This document shows positions 8,769 through 17,097 of a stretch of DNA of 64,000 bases, one piece after another. This DNA is from Methylococcales bacterium (GTDB taxonomy: Bacteria; Pseudomonadota; Gammaproteobacteria; Methylococcales; Methylomonadaceae): positions 1 to 64,000 of the forward strand of contig JAGLDH010000063.1 in assembly GCA_023145835.1 (NCBI GenBank), read 5' to 3'. The first letter of the stretch is position 1; the number at the start of each line of letters is the position of its first letter. A program made the position numbers and the translations under genes. The notes beneath the pieces were generated by a model. That model searched no databases and was not told the DNA's origin. It was given only the letters and a program-made list of their open reading frames with translations.

Positions 8769-10673
8769 TTACTGACTTGCTCCTGAAATTCCAATCCGTT
8801 TAAGACACTCATAATCAATTTCTGATTTAACATTTTCAGCTAAAATAATTATATCCAGCAGTTCTCCCATTTCTTGCATCATTTCTATAAATATCTTTTT
8901 CTCTTGTTCAGTTGAAACGTCGTTCCCTAACTCTCTTGCCAAGCGAATATAATCTGGTTTTAGATATTTTGTATTTTCTGGAGATAAAGACCTTGTTTCA
9001 AATCTTTTAATCATTACCTTCGAATTTAATTGATGTATAAAGTCTATAAATTCTTTATAAACAGAGACTTCTTTCGCTACTGCATAAGCAGATAAACTAA
9101 AAACAAGTTGCTTAGATAATTGTTTATTTTTATTAATCAAATCCTCCAACCAAGATCGAAAGCTACTGTTTTTAATCGTTCTGGTCGATAAATTAATAGC
9201 CAAAGCATACTGAATATTTTCAACTTTTATATACTCAATAACCTTCAAGGTAACACTCTTGTCTAGCTCTACAATTTGAGAAAATTTCTCAGCAATTGAT
9301 ACAAAAGTACCTACTGAAATACTGTCTCCCTTTTTATCAAATACTTTTAAAAAGGCTTCTTTCATTAATTTCTTTCCCGAGCGAAAATCCTCCACAGGGT
9401 CAAGATACGTTAATTCATAGTCCTTATTATTGACAACACTAAAAACGAGTGTTTTCCACTCAGCCATATCTTTAGCTTGATCATCATTTGTTCTAATGAA
9501 ATAACTATTCTCACCAATGATCTGAGCTTGCTCATAAGCTTCATTAGCAGCAAGTAAAATACCATCAATAGTCTCAACAGGATTAAAAGGAACCACCCCT
9601 ATATGGGCAATATCAGGCTTTTGATATCGTGCTCCCACCTTTGCAAAAGATTTACTTAATTTTTTTGCTATCTCTTCAACTTTTTCTACATTTCCATTCT
9701 TTATTAACAGAGCAAACTCTGAGCCGAAAAATCGATAAGCAAAAATATCCCCATTTTTATAGTCCTTAGATACATCTGTTAAAACTTGAGCAAAATATTT
9801 TAAAAACTGATCTACAGAATCGTTATCTAATTCTTTGACTAAGCTATTTAATCCATCAATTTTTATCATAAATACAAATGCTTCAATATCTGTTGTAAAC
9901 AATTGTTTCAAGTCTGTTTCAAAACTGCTTTTCTTATAAAGACCTGTCAAATCATCTTGTTGCAGTTTTTTTCCTATTCCTGAAAGTTTTAAATTTAAAT
10001 TCTTAATCACTCTCTCTATTTTCATGGACATTATATTCATAGAGTTAGCAACATTTTTGACCTCTGTCGTCCATGGTAAAGGCTCAATTGTTTCAAATTT
10101 CCCAGAAGCAATCGTCAATGCCATCTGGTCTATTTTTTTTAAAGAATGTAAAGTTATACTCAAGACTAAATGCAATAAAACCATAGATAAAATGAAAGCC
10201 CCAAGCGAATAATAAAAACTACTTTTCACCTGCTCAAATAATTTAAGATAAGCATAGCCAGAATTAATCGCAACATAGATCACTCCACTTATATTCCAAC
10301 CTGAACTTATTTCACTTTCAGCTATGGCAGCTTTCATAGGTACAAAATTAACAAACCATTCAGGTACTCCTTCAATCACTTTGTCATTAGTTAGCTCCAC
10401 CAAAACCTGATCTTCTACATTAACTAATTTTATGTCCTGATAATAACCTCTATCAAAAATAGCCTTCATCGTAGTTTCTATAATAGGATCCGTTTCTTCA
10501 ACTAGATAAGGACTCAGAGATAATCCTAACGATGTGGCAGTATCCTGCGCATGTACTTCTGCCTCACCTTCTAAATAACTTCTAATATTATTGACACTTA
10601 AAACAAAGTTGAGAGTAAAAATCATTAAAAATAATACTGAAATAAGTATTAATAATTGCTTCGATAATGACAT
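8769..10673 (-). CDS. lapD: LapD-type transmembrane c-di-GMP receptor
   Basis: This 634-aa protein has one TM helix (about 8-27), a periplasmic LapD/MoxY domain (about 28-150) with the conserved GW in SSGWNISG, and a second TM (about 153-176). A HAMP segment leads into degenerate GGDEF and EAL domains. The GGDEF signature reads FFGSEF (315-320) and the EAL signature is replaced by KEAFLKV (438-444), so the protein should bind c-di-GMP rather than make or break it. In the known system, c-di-GMP-bound LapD sequesters LapG and so protects the adhesin. It is 9 nt upstream of lapG and 34 nt downstream of the globin gene. Confidence 0.94.
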   Translation of the reverse strand: MSLSKQLLILISVLFLMIFTLNFVLSVNNIRSYLEGEAEVHAQDTATSLGLSLSPYLVEETDPIIETTMKAIFDRGYYQDIKLVNVEDQVLVELTNDKVIEGVPEWFVNFVPMKAAIAESEISSGWNISGVIYVAINSGYAYLKLFEQVKSSFYYSLGAFILSMVLLHLVLSITLHSLKKIDQMALTIASGKFETIEPLPWTTEVKNVANSMNIMSMKIERVIKNLNLKLSGIGKKLQQDDLTGLYKKSSFETDLKQLFTTDIEAFVFMIKIDGLNSLVKELDNDSVDQFLKYFAQVLTDVSKDYKNGDIFAYRFFGSEFALLIKNGNVEKVEEIAKKLSKSFAKVGARYQKPDIAHIGVVPFNPVETIDGILLAANEAYEQAQIIGENSYFIRTNDDQAKDMAEWKTLVFSVVNNKDYELTYLDPVEDFRSGKKLMKEAFLKVFDKKGDSISVGTFVSIAEKFSQIVELDKSVTLKVIEYIKVENIQYALAINLSTRTIKNSSFRSWLEDLINKNKQLSKQLVFSLSAYAVAKEVSVYKEFIDFIHQLNSKVMIKRFETRSLSPENTKYLKPDYIRLARELGNDVSTEQEKKIFIEMMQEMGELLDIIILAENVKSEIDYECLKRIGISGASQ

Positions 10674-10707
10674 GCTGTTGTATCCTGTTTGTTTACCAAA
10701 AGTTTTA

Positions 10708-11097
10708 TTATTGATTGATCATATGGGTTGCCAGTTGATCTAATGACTCTAATAAATTTGCTTTTAACTCCAAATTCATCGATAGTTCACCCATTGCTTT
10801 ATTCATACAAAGCATCCATTGATCTCTTTCTAACTGCCCTATTGCAAAAGGAAAATGTCGCTGTCTAAGCCGAGGATGGCCATACTCTTGTACAAATAAA
10901 TCAGGCCCCCCTAACCAGCCAGATAAAAACTTAAAAAGTTTACTTTTTGCACCAGCCAAGCTTTCCGCATGAACCTTTCTTACATTTTTTGCTTCCGGCA
11001 AGGTATCCATATATAAATAGAATTTATCGACCAATAGCAAGACTGTAGCCTCTCCCCCCATTAATTCATAAGGTGTTCTGTTCAAATTCTCTGTCAT
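10708..11097 (-). CDS. Group 2 truncated haemoglobin
   Basis: 129 aa, the usual length for a trHb2 globin. The sequence TPYELMGGEATV matches the family N-terminus. The block GWLGGPDLFVQEYGHPRLRQRH carries the proximal-side pattern with the haem-ligand His in YGHPRLR, followed by FPFAIG. These proteins bind O2 or NO. It is the first gene of the operon that continues into lapD and lapG with a 34-nt gap, which hints at a link between gas sensing or detoxification and biofilm control. That link is inference from gene order only. Confidence 0.92.
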   Translation of the reverse strand: MTENLNRTPYELMGGEATVLLLVDKFYLYMDTLPEAKNVRKVHAESLAGAKSKLFKFLSGWLGGPDLFVQEYGHPRLRQRHFPFAIGQLERDQWMLCMNKAMGELSMNLELKANLLESLDQLATHMINQ

Positions 11098-11317
11098 CTC
11101 TCTCTTTTGAAAAGTAGTTTAAAAAAACTGCGTGTTATAGTTATTATTACTTAGTTTTACAACACTATAGTAAACTCACTCTATTCATACCTAACTTTAA
11201 TATTCATTTCAGTGATTTCATTCACATTCCGCACTAAAAAATACTTACAAATACGCTGAAACTCTTGTAGTATTATATTGTCTTAATTCAGTGTTATCTT
11301 TATATAGGAAACAAACA

Positions 11318-11986
11318 ATGCGATTACATACGGCTACTTCATCTTCTGAAGCAAGTATTTTATCTAGTAACAAAGTACTAAAAAACACGTACTTATTATT
11401 GTCTATGACATTGCTTTTCAGTGCGGCTACAGCTGGCATTGCAATGCATTTAAACCTTCCTCCCCTAGGCATGATTATGACTATGGTGGGTTATTTTGGG
11501 TTACTTTTTCTAACGAGCAGGTTTAAAAATAGCTCTATCGGTATCATCTGTGTGTTTGCCTTAACTGGCTTTATGGGACTGACACTAGGCCCAATTATCA
11601 GCATGTACATGAATAATTTTAGTAATGGTCATGAATTAGTGATGACTGCATTAGGAGGTACAGGTGTTATTTTTCTTGGTCTTTCTGGTTATGCACTCAC
11701 CACACGAAAAGACTTTAGTTTTCTCGGTGGTTTTTTAATGGTTGGAATTCTAGTTGCCTTTTTAGCCGGTATTGGTGCTGTTATCTTTTCAATTCCTGCC
11801 TTATCACTTGCAGTTTCAGCCATGTTTATTCTGCTCATGTCAGCAATGATCCTGTACGAAACAAGTGCAATCATTCATGGCGGTGAAACTAACTATATAA
11901 TGGCTACCGTTTCTTTATATATCTCAATTTACAATTTATTCTTAAGTTTATTGCAAATTTTAGGTATATTTGGTGGTGATGATTAA
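11318..11986 (+). CDS. Bax inhibitor-1/YccA family membrane protein
   Basis: About 222 aa, with seven hydrophobic segments filling residues 30-220 and the family features of BI-1/YccA proteins (GFMGLTLGPI in the third segment, and the C-terminal SLYISIYNLFLSLLQILG). YccA-type members interact with the FtsH protease in E. coli; the role here is not known. The frame opens earlier at a GTG (11291), but the ATG at 11318 has a clear TAGGAAA Shine-Dalgarno and gives the usual family N-terminus. It stands alone, divergent from the globin operon. Confidence 0.92.
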   Translation: MRLHTATSSSEASILSSNKVLKNTYLLLSMTLLFSAATAGIAMHLNLPPLGMIMTMVGYFGLLFLTSRFKNSSIGIICVFALTGFMGLTLGPIISMYMNNFSNGHELVMTALGGTGVIFLGLSGYALTTRKDFSFLGGFLMVGILVAFLAGIGAVIFSIPALSLAVSAMFILLMSAMILYETSAIIHGGETNYIMATVSLYISIYNLFLSLLQILGIFGGDD

Positions 11987-12037
11987 TAATAGACTATTTC
12001 CTCTCATAATCAATATCACCATTTTACGTATATATTT

Positions 12038-12628
12038 ATGACAAGAGGCCACTCTATATCTTTTAAAAAACCGATAGCTTTTACTGTCGGTTTTTTATTT
12101 TTATTCTCACTCTCAGCGTGCGAATCTAAAAAAACACCAACGGAAACAGCTCAAGCATTTTGGTCTGCAATGGCTAAAAACAATGTGGATGTTGCCAAAA
12201 CATATTGTAGTTCCCAGTCCCAAATACCACCGTCAACCAGTAATACTCTATTTAAAGAATCCACATTTTCCTACGGTAAAATCATCATTGATGGTAACGA
12301 AGCGACTGTTGAAGCCCAAATCAAGCCGCCCTTTAATAATAGATCCTCTTTTACTACTTTTTTAATCAAAGAAAATGAAACTTGGAAAGTTGACTGCAAA
12401 CGCTCTGCTTCTAATTTAGCGGGGAATCATTTAGTTGAAGACTTCTTTAAAAGTCTGAATGAACTTGGTGAAAATCTAAATAAACAATTAGAAAAACAAC
12501 TCCCCTTAATTGAAAAAGAAGTTGAATCCTTTGGCCAAGAGCTGGAGAAGCAAATTAATAATTTTGAAAACGAACTTAAGAAATCACACCCTAAAGAACA
12601 AAAAAAAACTTATAAAGATACAATCTAG
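12038..12628 (+). CDS. Lipoprotein with DUF4878-like (NTF2-like) domain
   Basis: 196 aa. A lipoprotein signal peptide ends in the lipobox LSAC with the lipidated Cys at residue 28. Residues 32-125 fit a small NTF2-like/DUF4878 fold (TPTETAQAFWSAMAKNN at the start, ENETWKVDC near the end). The C-terminal 65 residues are highly charged and probably helical (LNKQLEKQLPLIEKEVE). Function is unknown; it should be anchored to a membrane on the periplasmic side. No good Shine-Dalgarno is seen. A 165-bp palindromic element follows it. Confidence 0.75.
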   Translation: MTRGHSISFKKPIAFTVGFLFLFSLSACESKKTPTETAQAFWSAMAKNNVDVAKTYCSSQSQIPPSTSNTLFKESTFSYGKIIIDGNEATVEAQIKPPFNNRSSFTTFLIKENETWKVDCKRSASNLAGNHLVEDFFKSLNELGENLNKQLEKQLPLIEKEVESFGQELEKQINNFENELKKSHPKEQKKTYKDTI

Positions 12629-12645
12629 CATTTATCCCGACAACA

Positions 12646-12810
12646 AATAAGTACCTAAGTAAAATTAATTTGGCAATTTTACGCAGGATTTTTTTTATTT
12701 TAGACATCGAATAAATAGGCGAATAGCAAGCTACGGAACTATTTGTTCGATGTCTAAAATGGTAAAAAAGACAAATAAAAAGTTAAATTAATTTTACTTG
12801 GGTACTTATT
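12646..12810. mobile_element. 165-bp palindromic element (MITE- or REP-like)
   Basis: The left end AATAAGTACCTAAGTAAAAT (12646-12665) is repeated inverted at the right end up to 12810 with one mismatch; the arm continues through TTAATTT. A second inner inverted block, TTTTAGACATCGAA, flanks a central loop of about 20 nt. The whole element can fold into one long hairpin. It codes for no protein. It sits between convergent genes and its last base forms part of the stop codon of the minus-strand DUF2802 gene. CAAC occurs beside both ends but with a one-base offset, so a target duplication is not proven. Confidence 0.7.
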
Positions 12811-13187
12811 CAACTATGCAAACGAATAAGTAATTCAGCCTCATCTCGACTCAAACCACAATGAAGAATTAGCTCTTCTATACTTTCACCATTACGAACT
12901 CTCTGTATAGCGCTATCATAGGGTTGATTATACTGATGACCATTTTGATCAACCTCATCCGCTTTCTGAAAAATAGTTTTCAATTGCTCATTATTTTCTG
13001 AAATTCGATTGTCAACAGAGATTGCAGCAGAGCAAAGCCCTATAATATCCTTATTTATTCGATCAACACTATGTGTAAGCTGTTCATAATCTTGTCTGAG
13101 TTTTTTTTGCTCTAAAACCACCCACGCGAGTACTGCAACTATAATAAAAGTAATAACAATAAGACTAATTAATAAAAAATCAATCAT
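12810..13187 (-). CDS. DUF2802 membrane-anchored protein of the chemotaxis operon
   Basis: 125 aa. One N-terminal transmembrane helix (about 4-25) is followed by a coiled-coil-like stretch (about 28-75) and a short C-terminal helical motif (GESIEELILHCGLSRDEAEL) characteristic of DUF2802. Members commonly sit after cheW in polar flagellar clusters, as here. Function is not established. Its ATG overlaps the stop of the small ORF upstream (TAATG), so the two are translationally coupled. Its TGA stop uses the terminal base of the palindromic element. Confidence 0.85.
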   Translation of the reverse strand: MIDFLLISLIVITFIIVAVLAWVVLEQKKLRQDYEQLTHSVDRINKDIIGLCSAAISVDNRISENNEQLKTIFQKADEVDQNGHQYNQPYDSAIQRVRNGESIEELILHCGLSRDEAELLIRLHS

Positions 13188-13360
13188 TACACAATTTCAT
13201 CAATATGTAGATCTGCTGATTCATTTGATTGTTTTTTATCTCCATGATTATTGTTCTCTTGCTTATGTTGTTTTTTCTCCGGTTGCTTCTTTCGATCCCC
13301 TTTAAATTTACTTGGCATATTGACCGGATAAACCGGAGGAATTATGTGTATTTCATTCAT
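13187..13360 (-). CDS. Small hydrophilic protein (57 aa) between cheW and DUF2802
   Basis: An ATG at 13360 with a good Shine-Dalgarno (GAGGTG, 6 nt before it) opens a 57-codon frame ending in TAA, which overlaps the next ATG as TAATG. The protein begins MNEIHIIPPVYPVNMPSKFK, is then rich in Lys, Gln, Asn and Glu, and ends LHIDEIV; it looks disordered. Spacing, Shine-Dalgarno and start-stop overlap make it a likely real gene of the chemotaxis operon. The function is unknown. Confidence 0.65.
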   Translation of the reverse strand: MNEIHIIPPVYPVNMPSKFKGDRKKQPEKKQHKQENNNHGDKKQSNESADLHIDEIV

Positions 13361-13433
13361 ATTCACACCTCATTTCTATCATGATGAAAGTGTTCCAAAC
13401 AAAATAAACCATATTTCCAGTAAGGTAGTGCTA

Positions 13434-13907
13434 CTAGAGCATATCTAAATCTTGTTTTTCTTCATCACTTAGAAATTTATTTAAATCGACTAAAATTAGA
13501 AGTTCATTTTCTCTACTCGTAACACCTTGAATATATTTTGAGGACTCTTCATTTCCTACATTAGGTGCTGTTTCTATTTCAGAAGCTCTTAATTCAACGA
13601 CTTCAGCAACACTATCAACTAAAATCCCAATAATGTGGTCTTCTGTTTCAATAATAACAACTCGCGACGCATCATCGGTTTCTTTAGACATCAATCCAAA
13701 TCGATTACGCGTATCAATAACCGTAACAACATTACCCCTTAAATTAATGATACCTAATACATAAGAAGGAGCCCCAGGTACTGGAGCAATTTCAGTTATC
13801 CTAAGTACTTCCTGCACCTGCATAACATTGATACCGTACTTTTCATCACCTAAACGAAAAGTGACCCATTGCATAATCGGGTCATTGTTTTCATTATCTT
13901 CGCTCAT
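13434..13907 (-). CDS. cheW: Chemotaxis coupling protein CheW
   Basis: 157 aa, nearly all one CheW domain: QWVTFRLGDEKYGINVMQVQ, then GIINLRGNVVTVIDTR and the C-terminal ILVDLNKFL. CheW bridges chemoreceptors to the kinase CheA in polar arrays. It follows the ParP-like gene on the same strand with an 88-bp gap. No unusual residues were noticed. Confidence 0.96.
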   Translation of the reverse strand: MSEDNENNDPIMQWVTFRLGDEKYGINVMQVQEVLRITEIAPVPGAPSYVLGIINLRGNVVTVIDTRNRFGLMSKETDDASRVVIIETEDHIIGILVDSVAEVVELRASEIETAPNVGNEESSKYIQGVTSRENELLILVDLNKFLSDEEKQDLDML

Positions 13908-13995
13908 TCTTATTTACCAACCTCATATAATAATTACTATTAATTCTAGTTGAAAGTTAAATCATTGCTTAAATTTATCCTTATTAGGGGTTTAC

Positions 13996-14682
13996 TTACA
14001 CCTTGCATTTCCCATAAGGTAACAAATGATTAACATCTAGCACTGCTGTTAGTTCTTCTATCAACATTCCGATTAACCAGGGTCTATTTTTTCGTACTAC
14101 ACGCCAACGTACTTTTTCTGGCTTCAGTGTTTCAATTGACAACACTTCATTACAGGCCAAGCCCCATTTCCCATCAAGTGTAATTAATAAATTATCAAAT
14201 TGCTGTCTTTCATCTTTTTTCTGTTGTCCTTTGTTTTCTCCTAAAATCAATTGTTTTGTATCAATAACTCCCACTCGTTGCTCATTTGTATCAAGTAATC
14301 CGATAAACCAGGAAGGTTGCCCAGAAACTATTGTTGGTTTCTTATCATATTTTATAACTTTTAATAGTTGTATTGCAGGAGTAGCAAATATCAGCTTATC
14401 TATTTTAAAAAATATTGCCTGAAACTCTTTTTGTGTCCACTCTGGCATTACAAATAATGGCTTAACTATTGTTTCATTATGATTTTTAGTTTTTATCTGA
14501 AGATCATCAACAGACTTTTGTTTAGCTTCAGCTATTTCTTTTTTCTGAAGTTGCTTTATTCTCTCTTTTCTTTGTTCACAAAAAACATCATCTACGGGAA
14601 TCTCCTCCAGTAACATGCTTAAATAAGTATCTAAAGCGAACTCCTGATGAACAATAGGCTGATCAGCATTTTTTAAATTCAT
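13996..14682 (-). CDS. parP: ParP-like protein with C-terminal CheW-like domain
   Basis: 228 aa. The N-terminal 90 residues are charged and helical (QRKERIKQLQKKEIAEAKQK) without a known fold; residues 95-225 form a CheW-like domain (IFFKIDKLIFATPAIQLL, WFIGLLDTN, RPWLIGMLIEELTAVLDV). In Vibrio and Pseudomonas the gene between parC and cheW is parP, whose CheW-like domain ties chemoreceptor arrays to the pole by binding CheA and ParC. Its ATG overlaps the parC-like stop by one base. The ParP name rests on position and layout. Confidence 0.82.
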   Translation of the reverse strand: MNLKNADQPIVHQEFALDTYLSMLLEEIPVDDVFCEQRKERIKQLQKKEIAEAKQKSVDDLQIKTKNHNETIVKPLFVMPEWTQKEFQAIFFKIDKLIFATPAIQLLKVIKYDKKPTIVSGQPSWFIGLLDTNEQRVGVIDTKQLILGENKGQQKKDERQQFDNLLITLDGKWGLACNEVLSIETLKPEKVRWRVVRKNRPWLIGMLIEELTAVLDVNHLLPYGKCKV

Positions 14683-15491
14683 TATATGACAGCCAAATCC
14701 TTTTTAGTTTCTACTTCCCTCTGCAATAACAAATCTAATAACGCGGTATAAGCGATAACCGATTTTGAATCTGGATTAATTATTGAGGCAGGTATTCCTT
14801 GGTGACTGGCATCCCTTATTTTTGTATCAACAGGAATAACTAAGTCCCAGAGATTTTTCGGATACCTCTGTTTTAACAAAACCAGGCTATCCCGAGCAGC
14901 TCTTGTACGCTTGTCAAACATAGTGGGCACAATCGTATAATCAGGTGGAGTTTTACGAGATTTAAATACCATTTGTAGGCTATGTATCATTCTTTCCAAA
15001 CCTTTCAATGCCAAATGTTCAGATAAAGTGGGAACAATAATATGCTGGCATGCTGCTAACGCATTGATCATTAGAACCCCTAACATAGGAGGGCTATCAA
15101 TAATGACATAATCATAGTCATCCGATACTTTTTTAAGCGCTGTAGATATTACTAAGCCCATTCCTCCTAACACAGCGACTTGTCTATCCAATGTGGCAAT
15201 AGCAATAGAAGCAGGTAAAATAGACAGTCCATCAAATTTAGTTTTCTTTATATAAGGAACAGGACTAATATTTGTTTTTTTCTGCCCTGTATCATGAAAT
15301 AAGTTATAAACACTTAACTCAATTTCATCAGGATTCATTTTAAAATAACTGGTTAATGAACAATGTGGATCCAAATCCACAACTAATGTTCTAAACCCTC
15401 TCGAAGACAATAAACCTGCTAAAGAAACAACTGTTGTTGTTTTCCCCACCCCTCCTTTTTGATTTGATACTGCCCATATTTTCATACTCAC
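14682..15491 (-). CDS. parC: ParA/Soj-family ATPase of the chemotaxis cluster (ParC-like)
   Basis: 269 aa with a deviant Walker A KGGVGKTTT (residues 11-19), a Walker A' in VDLDPHCSLTSYF and a Walker B-like DYVIIDSPP. It is a MinD/ParA ATPase rather than a plasmid partition protein, because it lies between motD and the CheW-like genes. In Vibrio the equivalent ParC recruits chemotaxis arrays to the cell pole. Its start is one base from the motD stop, so it is tightly coupled. This parC is unrelated to topoisomerase IV. Confidence 0.88.
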   Translation of the reverse strand: MSMKIWAVSNQKGGVGKTTTVVSLAGLLSSRGFRTLVVDLDPHCSLTSYFKMNPDEIELSVYNLFHDTGQKKTNISPVPYIKKTKFDGLSILPASIAIATLDRQVAVLGGMGLVISTALKKVSDDYDYVIIDSPPMLGVLMINALAACQHIIVPTLSEHLALKGLERMIHSLQMVFKSRKTPPDYTIVPTMFDKRTRAARDSLVLLKQRYPKNLWDLVIPVDTKIRDASHQGIPASIINPDSKSVIAYTALLDLLLQREVETKKDLAVI

Positions 15492-16346
15492 CTACTTTTC
15501 AGAGGTTTTTAAATTTAAAAATTTAGCCCTTTCTTTATCACTCATTCCATATCGTGAAAATGCTTGAGACATTAACACTAACGATACACGACGATTTTTA
15601 ATTCTTCCTTTGTTACTATTGTTATCGGCAACAGGATGAAATTCTCCATAACCAATCGCAGATAATCGCTTAGGTGCAATGCCATTGCTTATAAATTCTC
15701 TAACAACTGCCGTTGCTCTTGCTGACGATAGCTCCCAATTTGATGGAAATTCAAATGTTTTAATCGGCATATTATCCGTATGCCCTTCAATATTAATTAC
15801 ATTTGGCATACGTCGTACGACATCTGATATTTTTTTAAGAACAGGGTTTGCTTTACTTGATAATTCAGCTTCACCACTTAAAAAAAGCAGCTCACTATTC
15901 ATTTCTAATTCAATCCAAAAATCATTTCGCTTAACCTTAACTAAATCATTGTCGACATAAGGCTGTAAAACATCCTCAAATTGCTCGGCAACCATTTGTA
16001 GCATACGTCTTTCTTTCAAGATCTCTTCGCTCAAGGCTCTTTGTATATTGCCTTCTTCTACAGAAACAAGAGGATTGTCTAATATGATGGGTTTAATTGT
16101 TGTAGGCTCTGCTCCAATAGGTATTGGGTCAACAACCTTGATAGGTGTAGACTGGTGTTCTCCTGAAAAAGCATCACTCAATGCATCAGCCAATGTCTCA
16201 TACTTAGCCTCATTCTTTGAAGAGATAGCATATAGAACAACAAATAGAGCAAACAACAAGGTAATAAAGTCTGCATAAGAAACTAACCAGCGTTCATGGT
16301 TATCTTGTTCATCAAAATAGTTTTTTTTGCGTCGATCTCTAGCCAT
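15492..16346 (-). CDS. motD: Flagellar motor stator protein MotD (MotB family)
   Basis: 284 aa. One TM helix (about 27-44) follows the stator motif SYADFITLLFALFVVLYA, in which D26 should be the proton-binding Asp. The C-terminal OmpA-like peptidoglycan-binding domain covers about 155-265 (INIEGHTDNMPI, SSARATAVVREF, NKGRIKNRRVSLVL). It pairs with the MotA-like protein encoded just upstream, whose stop it overlaps by 8 bp. The MotD name follows Pseudomonas clusters where the pair lies between cheB and parC. Confidence 0.93.
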   Translation of the reverse strand: MARDRRKKNYFDEQDNHERWLVSYADFITLLFALFVVLYAISSKNEAKYETLADALSDAFSGEHQSTPIKVVDPIPIGAEPTTIKPIILDNPLVSVEEGNIQRALSEEILKERRMLQMVAEQFEDVLQPYVDNDLVKVKRNDFWIELEMNSELLFLSGEAELSSKANPVLKKISDVVRRMPNVINIEGHTDNMPIKTFEFPSNWELSSARATAVVREFISNGIAPKRLSAIGYGEFHPVADNNSNKGRIKNRRVSLVLMSQAFSRYGMSDKERAKFLNLKTSEK

Positions 16347-17097
16347 CTGATTTATTATGGGTAATATATCCAGACAGCTTTAATTCTATATTTCTTGGAT
16401 TATCACCTTCTGCAATGGCAATAATCCCTTCTTGTAACATTTCTTTAGCCTGTAATAACCCATAAGCCTGTGCTTTCAATTTATTTGCAATGGGTAAGAA
16501 GAGTAAATTAGCAAACCCTACCCCATAAATAGTCGCAACAAAAGCTGTTGCAATACCCGCACCCAATGACCCAGGGTCTGTTAAATTTTGCATCACATGA
16601 ATTAACCCAACAACTGCACCAATAATGCCAATAGTAGGGGAATACCCTCCCATTGCCTCATAAACTTTAGCAGCTTGAACTTCCTCATGCTCTATTGTAT
16701 TAAGCTCCACATCTAAATACCCCCTAATAAGTTCTGGTTCTCCACCATCAACTAAAAGTAGTAATCCTTTTTTTGCGAAAGGATCTTGTTCATTATTTGC
16801 AGCATTTTCTAAACCTAATAATCCATCTTTGCGAGCCACATGACTCCAACCCACAACTTTTTTGAGTTGTTTTTCAAGCAAAAACTGTCTCGGTTTTATA
16901 ATAAGTAACAATACTTTAATACTATGAAAAATAACTCTTGTCGGAAAATGTAATAACGTTGCCCCTAATGTTCCTCCTAATACAATCAGTAAAGCAGGAA
17001 AATTAACTAACGATGCAAGACTTCCTCCTTCCAAAAAGTTTCCACCCAAAATGGCTGCAAAACCTAATAAAACACCAAGAACGCTTAAAATATCCAT
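16339..17097 (-). CDS. motC: Flagellar motor stator protein MotC (MotA family)
   Basis: 252 aa with four membrane segments (about 2-20, 30-50, 147-170 and 182-202), the MotA/ExbB proton-channel domain (GGYSPTIGIIGAVVGLIHVM) and a cytoplasmic loop at about 65-145. It forms the ion-driven stator with MotD. It overlaps the cheB stop by one base and motD by 8 bp, so cheB-motC-motD-parC-parP are one translational block. Confidence 0.94.
   Translation of the reverse strand: MDILSVLGVLLGFAAILGGNFLEGGSLASLVNFPALLIVLGGTLGATLLHFPTRVIFHSIKVLLLIIKPRQFLLEKQLKKVVGWSHVARKDGLLGLENAANNEQDPFAKKGLLLLVDGGEPELIRGYLDVELNTIEHEEVQAAKVYEAMGGYSPTIGIIGAVVGLIHVMQNLTDPGSLGAGIATAFVATIYGVGFANLLFLPIANKLKAQAYGLLQAKEMLQEGIIAIAEGDNPRNIELKLSGYITHNKSDG

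Noticed and set aside
12641-12814. CAAC on both sides of the 165-bp palindrome as a target duplication
   Set aside because: The left copy is one base away from the element end, so the duplication is not exact; four bases can match by chance.
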